Notes under the pieces: model-generated
Databases searched by the model: none
The model's input: only the letters and a program-made list of their open reading frames with translations
What the model was told of the DNA's origin: nothing
NCBI GenBank assembly: GCA_020152595.1
Contig: JAIGNY010004486.1
Coordinates: 1,328,001 to 1,392,000, forward strand
DNA from: Chiridota heheva
Lineage: Eukaryota; Echinodermata; Holothuroidea; Apodida; Chiridotidae
Length of the DNA: 64,000 nt
Direction of reading: 5' to 3'
Shown: piece after piece, positions 39,590-51,500 of the stretch
Position numbering within the stretch: the stretch's first letter is position 1
How the letters are laid out: every line of letters starts with the position of its first letter
Made by a program: the position numbers and the translations under genes

Positions 39590-42500
39590 TATTATCATCA
39601 TCATCATCATCATTATCATCATCATCATCATCATTCATTATCATCATTATTATTATTATTAATAGTATTATTATTTCATTACTGTTTTTATTAATCTATT
39701 AAATTGTTATATTGTTATTGTTTTTTGTAAACTGCTTTTTCAGAGTCATCATTATTATTATTATCATTATTATTATTATTTCACTACTGTTTTTTATTAA
39801 TCTGTAAATATGTTTTTTGTAAACTGCTTTTTCAGAGGACACTTGAAAGAGAGGTGAAGCAGTGTGATGTCCTGGTGATTTGGACAGATTGTGACAGAGA
39901 GGGTGAAAATATTGGATATGAGGTTATCGATGTCTGCACTGCTGGTGAGATGTTTAACCTTTAAAGTTAGAGAAGTTTATCTTATATGAAAGATGACTTC
40001 AAAGAAAGCATTCTTATTACCATTAGGGAGATATTTAAAAGACTAGTTCAGGGGTCAAACAAGTTTATCTTAGATGAAAGAGGATTCAAAAGATACAAAA
40101 TGGTAAAGAAAGCATTCAAAATTCTTATTCTGTTATGGACATTTTAAAGTTACTGTATCAGAAACCAAACCCCTACTTTGATTTATAAAGGGGCAGGGTG
40201 CTAGACTTGTTGAGGGGCACATTAATGCGTGCACAAAGCGCTGCATCTTTTCGGCATGGAGTCCTGGGGCCTCCTTAAGGCTCAATCCCATGGTGAAGAA
40301 GCTTTGGGATTTTAGCTATAATCATACCTCAGAATAAAACCATTCTAATAGATATTGATAAGGACCATTCATGAGCCAAACAGAACAATTGCTTACTATG
40401 CTATCATTCTGTGATCTGTATTCATGTAAGGTATTCATTTATGAGGTTAATTAAGATTAAGTTAAAAAAAAAAATATAAAATATAAACTTTTTTTCTTTC
40501 TTTCTCATGAGAGGCAGGGCAGATTCCCAGGGGAGCAGGGCAGGCCGCCTCTGTAAAACAGCAAAGCTAGGGGTCTGTGAACTGCTTTCTTCTCCCCCCC
40601 CCTCCCCTTCTCCACACTTTTTTGCTAGGTCATTTGGGTGGTAAAATTGGTAAATTATGAACATAGAATTGAATTAATTGTTAAAATTATTTCAAAGTTT
40701 GGTCAAATTTGTCAATAAATTTAGCGAAAATTGACCAAATTTTCTTCAAAAACGAAGCAAATTGCCTATAAATAAATGAAATTATCTGAAAATAGCCAAA
40801 AATTATTGACATTTCCTAAAATTGACAAAAAGATAACCAAAATGTTAAGGAAAAAGCCTGAAAATTAATACAATTTTCCTATAAAATCAAAGAAAATTAC
40901 CTGAAAATGAAGTAAAAAGTAAGAAAAATTTGGTAGAATTGTTCAAAATTTTGGTCGAATTTGTTTACAAATTTTCCAAAAATTGAGAAAAATGGCTCAA
41001 ACATGAAGAAAATTTACCAACAATTGAGAAAAATGGCCCCAAAATGATGGAAATTTCCCAAAAATGAACAAAAATTTCCCTTAAAATTTTCATAAATTTT
41101 GAGGAAAATGCCTGAACTGTTTTGAAAATTGAAAAAATTGCTCAAAAATAAACAAAATTTTCGAAAAACTAACAAAGAATTCACTGAAATATTAAGAAAA
41201 GTGCCTGGATATGAAGGAAATTTACCCAAAATGAAAGAAAATTCCCCAAAATGAAGAAAATTTTCTGAAAAAAATTTTCCAACTAACAGCAGCATCAGTG
41301 TTGGACTTTAATTTACTCCCCCTCCGAGAGATGACCCTTCCTATGCCCATGCCTACCAATATGATTGCGACTTGGTATACAAATATGAACAGATGAATGT
41401 GATGACAATCTTATTTTCGCCATTTACTTCTTCAAAAACTGCTCGCGATCCCTGTGTATGTATCATTTGTATAGAAACAACTGAAATGAGACTAGCTGTG
41501 ACATCACATCCTCAGATTCCTCAAAGCCTTTATGTATTCTAAGTTATGTTCGTGTGATTCTGTGTCTTTAAAACCATTGGAAAGTAACAAAACAGAATTT
41601 ATTAAGGGTAATTATAATTTACCACCTAAAGAAAATTTGGGAGAAATAATTTAAATAGTAAAAATAATACTTTCAATAATCCAAAAAAATAAATCATTAA
41701 GTCGTGTTTCTCAGAAAGTGAGGATACGGGGTGCTTTTGCTACACCAGTCATATCCATACAGATGATTTGATTATCTTCTGAAGAGGATAAGATATCGAA
41801 GTACTGTACATAGTTTCTTCACCAATTTGTTTGTGTTAAAGTTCTCTTCCATATAAGATGATCAAATCCACCATCAACAACCTCTCTGGTATCGACAACA
41901 TTCATATTACCCATCTTAGAATAGGTCACACTCACCTCACTCACTCCCACCTCTTTATATGCACCCCCTAACCCCTCTTCAACAATTGCCATTGGACCCT
42001 CACAATCCATCACGTTCTCCTTGCTTGCCCCTTGTACAACCTTCCCAGAGCTTCCCTCACTCCCCACAACTCAATTGCTGAGTTCTTCCAAAAAAATCCT
42101 CTGGATAAAATTATCTCTTTCCTTCATCATGCTTCCCTCTACAACCATATTTAATTCTCCTCTTCCACCCCCTCTCTACTTTGTTTTTGTTTCACCCATG
42201 CACCTCCTTTCTTGATCACAGCTTTCTGACTTTGTTCTTGAATTTCTCTCATTTTCCCCCTGTTTCCTTTCCTTCCTACCTCTAGAATGATCTGACCTCT
42301 CAGGCACAATTTGACCCTTGTTGTTGTGGTGCCGTTAAGCCCTCATCAAACAAACAAATAAGTTAAACTTGCTTGACCACTAAACTAATTCTTAAATGAC
42401 ATGCTCAGAGGACGCAACATAAACCGAACGGCAAAAAAAGTTTTGACAAATTTTGTTCTTTTGAAAAGGATAATGAATTCAAAAACTTCATACATGTTTT

Positions 42501-45500
42501 TAAATTTATTCCAATTTTCCAAATGATCTTTATCTTATGCTTTAAATTTTGTTCATGTGTTAGTCAAGATGAGGTGATCACAAAATGTAACTATTCATTT
42601 TGTAATCATAAGATAAAGGAAAACATCAGTAATTTACCGAGAATACAAAGGACCTGCAAATGGTAAAAAATCATGTCACATTTATTCCATAATGGTGTAG
42701 ATTGGGTTTGAGCTTTTCTTAATTTGTCTTCATTTCTTTTCTTGATAGTGAAAAGAAATATAGAAGTTTACCGAGCCAGATTTTCTGAAATAACGCCACA
42801 GTAAGTCACTTCTCTTGTATATGTAATTGAAGCAATTACTTGTGTGTAATCATTAAACACTGTTGTCAAATGTCAGTACCTTAAGTCAATTATTTTTTCT
42901 TAGTAACTGAACTATAGGTGAGCGTGTGTGTGTGAGAGAGACTAGGGGGGAGGGAAGGGGGGGGGGGGGGTGAGCTTTTGGGTTTCTGGAGGGAGGGAGG
43001 GACTAGTGCTTAGTCACATGTCATAATAACATGGTAATCTGATATCCCTATCATCTTGTATTATTTGCATGTACCATGATGAGAAGGGGAGCCCTCCCTA
43101 GGGTATTCTATTCTATATGTATTTTTTCCTGTATATGTAAGTTTCCTATTGTTATTCATTATCTTATGTTCCTTTATTTGTTTGTTTGTACAGGGAGTCT
43201 GCTTTGTAAAAGCAACAGCTCGTTCAGACCTCCACCAATCATCTTCTTATTTGAATATACCATTGCGCTTTGTTGTTATATTATCATGATTAGTGTATCA
43301 ATCAATCAAATCAAATGTTGTTGTAGTGGACAATTTTAGCATTTGAGTTTGTTCATCTTATATGATAGAGGAAAATAAAATAGACTGATTAATGAGTAAA
43401 GTGAGATTTATTTATCCACCACCCTGTCTATACCCTCGCAGCTCTCCTCCCCAAATCACAAAGTAAATTCTGTTTAACAATTTACCATTTGTTTTATCAC
43501 AATTACTTGATATCGAGTCTTGTAATGCTATAGATATTTAAGTTTTGAAAAATGAATTTACTTCAATTAAAAAAAAAGAGGTAATTATGAAAGCTAAGAG
43601 ATTTTTGGTATTTATCTCTAACTTTGATAAATTCATTAGTTTCCTTATCTGCTTAAAAATGGGCGATATGTCAGTATCCCAGACAAACCGATGTAAAGTG
43701 CTAGATGTGGGTTTGTCAATACTTCACGTAATATTGTTTGATGGAATTTAACCTCTGGTTTTCAAGGCAACTTAGAAGATCTATGGACAGATAGCAACAA
43801 CTTGAGCTTAATTGGAAGAAATTCTGCTATAAACCATGAAAATAGCAAAAAATGTTCCTCGAAATCAGTTAAACCTTGACCATTTTACAGCGTCTTCAAT
43901 TTAGAGCCTTATTATCATCAATTATGCAAATTTTATTGTAATTTTGTGATTACAGTTTACAGGTAACATCCCCTACCAGTTCCTGAAACACCTCCCCAAC
44001 AAGGCCACCACTACCCTACTCACCATCCTCAACCACATTTGGTCCTCACACTCCTTTCCCCCTATCTGGAGGACAGCTATTGTCACCCCCGTCCTTAAAC
44101 CGGGGAAAAACAGTACTGACCCCTCCAGCTACAGCCCCATCAGCCTCACCTGCTGTCTCTGTAAAATTATGGAAAGGATCATTAACCAGAGACTAAACTG
44201 GTTTCTTGAGACCAACCGTATCCTCTCCATGCACCAAAGCGGGAACCAAGAACCCTTTTTACAACCTCATTAGGTACCCTAATTTCTCCACCCTCTTTGA
44301 TAGGACTAAAACCCTATCCCCTCCCTTTGGCTTACGCATTAAATCAGACCTCCTACATCTCGGCATCAGCCCCGCCACTCTCGGCACCTTCTCCTGACCC
44401 ACTTTTACTCCTTGGGCCACCCCCTCCCTTCTATTCACCTGGGCCTCTCCACTCATCACAAAACCAAACCCACCCTAACCTCTTCATCAATCTCCACAAC
44501 CAAATCAATTTCCAACTCTTAAACTACACCTCCATCTATACTGATGGCTCCAAGGAAGCCAACAAGACATCTGCTGCTGCCGTCATCCAAGACATCACCC
44601 TCAGTAGCAGACTTCCCGACTACTCATCCATCTTTTCAGCCAAGGCAAAGGCCATCCTCCTCGCCCTCAACTTGATTAAGTACTCTTCGCTCAGCCACTT
44701 TGTCATCTTCTCTGATTTTAAGGCTGTTCTTACTTCTTTACTCAATCTTAAATGGGATAACCTTACATCCCACCTCCTCCTCCATAAACTCCTTTTGCCC
44801 ACTCTCTGCAGGAGAAGTATTCTTTTCTTCTTAATACCCAGCCATGTTGGCATCCCTGGCAATAACAGGGCTGATGCAGCCGCTAAGCTTGCCCTCAACC
44901 TCCTCCAACCCTTTTCCCCAAAACCCTTTCTGACATCAAAACCGCTTTTAGCTTCCCTTGTTCGTGACCGCTGGCAAACCTCATGGGACTCCCAAATTAG
45001 TAACAAACTCCAGGTCATCCAGCCCACCATTCTGATCAAACCCACCATCAACAACCTCTCTCGTGTCACCAACATTCATATTACTCGTCTTAGAATTGGT
45101 CACACCCACCTCATTCACTCCCACCTCCTTATTTCCCCCCTCGCCAACCTAACTCTGCAACAATTGCCATTGCCCCCTCACAGCCCATCATGTTTTCCTT
45201 GCTTGCCCCTGTACAACCTTCCCAGAGCTTCCCTTGCTCCCCACAACTCAATTGCTGAGTTCTTCCAGAAAAATCCTCTGGATGAAATTATCTCCTTCCT
45301 TCATCATGCTTCCCTCCACAACCATATTTAGTTTTTCTCTTCCACCCCCCTCTCTCTACTTTGTTTTTTTCACCCATGCACCTCCTCTCTCAATCCCAGG
45401 TTTCTGATTTTTTTGTTCTTGTATTTCTCTCATTCTCCCCCTGTTTCCTTTCCTTCCTACCTCTAGAATGATCTAACCTCTCAGGCACAATTTGACATTC

Positions 45501-48500
45501 ATTGTCATGGTGCCGTTAAGCCCTTATCAAACAAACAATAATTTTGTGACATCACAACAAGAAAACCTGTAAGTTTCCTTATGTTAACAATTTTTCAACA
45601 ATGTACTTTGAATAGAAGCAGTTGATTTTAACCAAGGGATTTTGACGTTCCATCATACCCTCTGTCAAAATTTAAGCAGGATAAAAAAGTCAGTGAATGA
45701 AATTTAGGACAGAAATTTAAAGAATTTCATCAAAGATTTTCAGCTGTCCTCTTTTATACATCAAAACATTTGCATTCATTAAAACTAGTTAGAAATTACA
45801 GGTGCTATTGTCGTAAATTAGAGACTACTCTTTTCAGAATTGAAAGTTCTTTCTAGTGAATATACACTCTCTACCTGTCCATATACCTCAAAACCCCACC
45901 AACCAATAGATAAATAAATATATGTTTTACGTGTATTTGAATGTTTTAACTACAAAGGTTTGTAATGTTTTTTGCATATGGCTCCCATTACTGAAAAGTT
46001 TTGTATCATTGTGCCATCAGGTCAGTGGCAAGGGCGTGTAGCACCTTACAGCGTCCAGATGAAAACACATCACTTGCCGTTGATGTCAGGCAGCAGCTTG
46101 ATTTAAGGATAGGGGCAGCCTTTACCAGGTTTCAGACGCTCCGACTCCAAAAGGTGTTTCCCGAAAAACTTCAACAGCAGCTCATTAGCTTTGGAAGTTG
46201 TCAGTTCCCAACTTTAGGTTTTGTGGTAGAACGGTATAAGCTTTTGGAGGCATTCATTCCCGAGGTGTTTTATAAAATCAAAGGTAGGAAAAGCTTTTTG
46301 AATATTTAGTATCTAATGGTTGTACAAAATATCTGAAACTTTAAATTTATTTGCATTTATTCAATAATGAACTGATATTCTTTGTCAGCATTGTCCATCT
46401 TACATGTACATGGTGAAGGACAAGATAGCATAAGAATTGTTAAAGAGGTGAAATCGTCATATGGACACAATGTTTAGAACTCATTCCAATTGTTTCATTG
46501 GTTGAGATTTCAACCAATTGTTGCACAATTTGTTGGCCCTTATTTTACAATATATATTAAATAAAACCCCAAGAATGGATGGCATTCAAAATAGCCCAAT
46601 AAGTTAAGGCGATAGGCTTCAGATATTTTTCAAACCAATAGTTGTATGTTCGAATCCCGCCAGAACCAGTTTTTCTGAATTTTTCTTTTTCTTTTTTTGC
46701 TCTTTGTATTTTTTGTCTGGTGACTGCTATGTAGTATTATCTTACTAAAACCTCCAAACCCCCAAATCATCCCCCCAACCCCTGGTTCTCAGATGACTGC
46801 AAAACCGCCATCAAGAACAGGAAAAGAGCCCTCAGGAACTTTAAAACTAACCCGACCACCCATAACCTTAACCTCTTTCGTGATCAGCCGTGCAAGGCCA
46901 GACGCACTATCAAGGACAGTAAAACCAACACTTGGAACAACTTTATCTCTTCTCTCACCACCAACACCCCCACTAAGAAGATTTGGAGAATGGTTAACAG
47001 CTTCCACGGCAGAGTAGGCAAATCTTCCATCTCCCATCTCTCTTGGAATGGAGACCTTCTCACCGCATAAAAAAAAGACATCGTTGACCACCTCGCCGCC
47101 TCTTTCAGCAACATCTCGGCCTCGACCAACTACTCCAATGCTTTCAAAATCAAAAAAGCTGCGATGAAGCCCGAGAATCACTTTTCCCTCTGACAACTCC
47201 AAAGCTACAACACCCTCTCACCCTTTCTGAATTAAACCAAGCCATCAGCGACGCTGGCTGCACCTCCAAGGGCCCAGATAACATCCCCTATCAGTTTCTG
47301 AAACACCTCCCCATCAAAGCCACCACTACCCTACTCACCATCTTCAACCACATTTGGTCCTCACACTCCTTTCCCCCTATCTGGAGGACAGCTATTGTCA
47401 TCCCCGTTCTTAAACCGAGGAAGGATAGCACCGACCCCACCAGCTACCGACCCATCGCCCTTACTTGCTGTCTCTGTAAAATTATGGAAAAGATCATTAA
47501 TCAGAGACTAAACTGGTTCCTCGAGACCAACAGAATCCTCTCTCCTCACCAAAGCGGCTTCCAAAACGCCGCAATACCTAGACCAGTTAATTACGCTTTC
47601 GACACCGCTATCCGGGAATCCTTTGCAAAAAGGAACACCTCATTGCCATATTTTTTGACCTCGAAAGCTTTCGACACTACTTGGAAATACGGCATTACCC
47701 GAAACTTCACACCATTGGCCTCAGAGGCCACCTCCCATCTTTATTCAAAACTTCCTCTCACCCAGGCAGTTTCCAAGTTCAGTATTACACCTCTCCAAGC
47801 CGCACCCCCAAGAAGAGGGCGTCCCCCAAGGCAGCATCCTCTCCCCACTCTCTTCAACCTGAGCATTAATGACATCGGGAATGACCTTGGCCCCAGCATC
47901 AAACGTACCCTCACGGATGACTTCACCATCTTCTACTCCTCCCCTAGCTTTCCTATTGTTGAAAATAGGCTTCAAACCAGCCTCAATCAGCTGCAAGTCT
48001 GGAGCAACAATAACGGTTTTAGATTCTCCAAAGACAAGACAGTCTGCATGCACTTTTGTCATTTCAACAACCTCCACCTAACCCGAACTTTGTGCTCATG
48101 GGAATCGCATCCCTAAAGTTGAAAACACAAAGTTCCTTGGTCTAACTCTAGACCCCAAGCTCACCTACAAGCCACACATCACCAACCTGAAACTAAAATG
48201 CAATAGCTCCTCAACCTCCTCCGACTGCTCTCCAACACTACTTGGGAGCGAACCGCTATGCTCTCCTCAAAATTTTCAGGCTCACCATTCGTGCCAAGCT
48301 TGACTATGGCAATATTGTTTACTGTGTCGCTCACAACTCATACCTCAACCACATTAACACCATCCAAAATGAAGCCCTCAGGCTTTGTCTAGGAGCCTAC
48401 AGGACCTCCCCAATCACTAGCCTTCATGTTGAAGCCAGACCCCCTTTCTACTTAGATGTAAAAGCTTAGCCTCTCCTATGCTTTTAGAGTCCTCACCAAC

Positions 48501-51500
48501 ACTCAGAACCCTGTTTACAACCTCATTAGGTACCCCAATTTCTCCTCCCTCTTTGATAGGACTAAAACCCTATCGCCCCCTTCAGCTTACGCATTAAATC
48601 AGACCTCTTTCAACTTGGCATCAACCCCGCCCACTCGGCACCTATTCCTGGCCCACTTTCCGCCCCTTGGGCCACCCCCTTCCTTCTGTCCACCTAGACC
48701 TCTCCACTTATAACAAAACTCAAACTCACCTAATCTCTTCATCAATCTCCACAACCAAATCAAAGACCAACTCTCAAATTACACCTCTATCTATACTGAT
48801 GGCTCCAAGGAAGGCAACAAGACAGCTGCTGCTGCCATCATCCAAGACATCACCCTCAGTAGCAGACTTCCTGACCACTCATCCATCTTTTCAGCCGAGG
48901 CTAAGGCCATTCTCCTCGCCCTCAACTTTATTGAGTACTCTCCTCTTAGTCACTTTGCCATTTTCTCTGACTCAAAGGCTGTTCTTACTTCATTACTCAA
49001 TCTTAAATGGGATAACCTCACCTGCCACCTCCTCCTCCGGAAACTCTTTTCTCCCACCTCTGCAGGAAAAGTGTTCTTTTCTTCTGGATACCCAGCCATG
49101 TTGGCATCCCTGGCAATGACAGGGCTGATACAGCCACTAAGCTTGCCCTTAACCTCCTCCCTTCCCTTTTCCCAAAACCCTCTCTGACATCAAACCGCTT
49201 TATCGCTTCTCTTGTTCGTGACCGCTGGCAAACCTTATGGAACTTCCAAATTGATAACAAACTCCATGTTATCCAGCCCACAATCCCGATCAAATCCACC
49301 ATCAACAACCTTTCTCGTATCGATAACGCGTTCATATTACCCGTCTTAGAATTGGTCACACCCACCTCACTCACTCCCACCTCCTTATTGGTTCCCCCAA
49401 CCCCTCTGTAACAATTGCCACTGCATCCTTACAATCCAACACGTTCTCCTTGCTTGCCCCCTGTACAACCTTCCCAGAGCTTCTCGCTCCCCACAACTCA
49501 ATTGCTGAGTTCTTCCAAAAATCCTCCAGATAAAATAGTCTCCTTCCTTCAGCATGCATCCCTCTACAACCATATTTAATCCTCCTCTTCCACCCCCTCT
49601 CTACTCTGTTTTTAGTTTTACCCATGCACCTCCTCTCTCGATCACAGCTTTCTGGCTTTTGTTCTTGAATTTCTCTCATTCTTCCCCTGGTCTCTTTCCT
49701 TACTACCTCTAAAATGATCTGACCTCTCAGGCACAATTTGACCTTCGTTGTCGTGGTGCCGTTAAGACCTCATCAAACAAACAAACAAACTAATCTTTCA
49801 CTTTCACTTTTTTTTTTAACAAATATGTTGAAAAATCAAAGTTTCCCGTAGGCCTAGATCGTTATAAAGTTATGCACTACGATTGAATCTTCACACACAC
49901 ACACAATGCTATATATGCTCATGTACAAACACACAGGGATTTCTTGTGTTCCAGAACCAGAGGTGATATGAAAGTTCTCATTCCCCAATTTGACAGAGAC
50001 CAACGATGTACGAACTGAGACATTTTCCCTCTTGAAGAAGCTATTCAAGAATCTTTTTGAACTAAGGAGTTATTCAAGTTAGAAGTTTTCAGAACTTTAA
50101 TTGATTAATGTAAGAAGTCTATTTGACAAAAATTAGCATTACTCTTACATTTCTTCAAAGTCCTCATTTTTTGTTGAAATATCTCTCAAAGAAAGTACTA
50201 CAAGTATGGTGAGTGACCCAAATTCAGCCACCCTCGAATTTCAACCACCTAATCTTACCCACCTTAGCAAAGTCGGACAAAATGTTATGATTACCAAGTG
50301 TTAATTAAACTCAATTTTCACTAATTAGCTGCTTCGTAAGTTGATTGTGCAGTTAAGAATAAGAATTTATTGAAGTGTATATTGATTTTTAACGACGATC
50401 GGACGTATGTTTTTCTGGTACACCTACTGGATAATTAGGCATGTTTAACACAGTGGTTGAAATTCAGGTCAGTCATGGAATGTTTGAATTGACCAAAACA
50501 GTGACATATTTTGATTGAAAGTTCAATAAAGTGATGCCACATATCCCAAACCGGTCATGCATTGTTTCGAAGTATTGGAGATTAAGTTAGAACATTGATT
50601 AGTCAATATTTTGTTATCATTTTCAAAAACATTGCAAATTTGTACTTTAAGAGGTTAAAATTTGGGCCTACCATGCTACTACATGTGAAAGTAGGTAAAG
50701 TAGTTGCGATCATCTGAATGAACTTTTGAAAAATCTTTATTAAAATACTTCACTCCATTCTCAATAAAGTTATATAATAGTAATGAGAGTACTTTCAAAA
50801 CACATCAGAAATCATAAGCTTTTCAAATATGTTAAAGATTGGTGGCTGTGTTCTTGTTTTGTGTATGTTTGACCAGTGACAATGAGCGAGATATCCAGGT
50901 TAGATATTCAGGCGAGATACTCAGGTGAGATATCCAGGTGGACAACGAGAAATGTGTAACATGTGACCTTTCACAAGATATCAGATATTCCAGAGGGTGA
51001 CAAGAATTACACAATAACGCTATCATTCAATAACTGGGTGGTATACTTCCAGAAAATTCACAATGATCTCATACATTGACCCATACTGACCTGCTGATGC
51101 AATCTTCTCGATTTAGAACATTGTGACAATGTTTCTTAAATTAAAACATTTATCAGAGGGTTATGCATCTGCTACGCCTACTCCTAAAAATAGAAACTGC
51201 TAGAAGTCTATATGAGAGACTGTTTTCAAGTTAATTGTCGAGGTTCCATCAATTTTCAATTAACTGTGTCTTATTCTCTTACATTGAGAAATATTACTGC
51301 CTTTATTCAGTGTGTGGATATTTATCGTACATTCAACGTTTTATAATGTTGACTTCTGCTTGATGATTATTACACTCAGATGTCACTTTTGCCTTAAACT
51401 GTTTGCCGATATAAATTTTAAAGTGGATCTATACAGCTGTTATACAAGTCTTTCAATGAGCTCATAAATCCTACAGACCTAAAACTTCGAGAGAAATCAT

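Larger units (their letters stand above)
39956..42395. mobile_element. Inverted-repeat element, AGGATTAG family, copy 4, with nested insertions
   Basis: The left end TTTAAAAGACTAGTTCAGGG, then TCAAACAAGTTTATCTTA, starts at 40035. The right end (AACTTGCTTGACCACTAAACTAATTCTTAA) is at 42366-42395. A second, partial left arm sits directly upstream at 39956-40034. The complete relatives are only 355-540 bp, so about 1.9 kb here is inserted material: an AT-rich degenerate array with flanks (about 40170-41370) and a LINE tail (41815-42357). The pieces between (41470-41550 with GTGACATCACATCCTCAGATT; 41740-41765) match the family interior. Confidence 0.65.

Noticed and set aside
44620-49736. Minus-strand frames such as 44620-45075, 46789-47202 and 49371-49736
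   Set aside because: Antisense shadows of the C-rich LINE coding strand; the plus-strand readings carry the RT and RNase H motifs.
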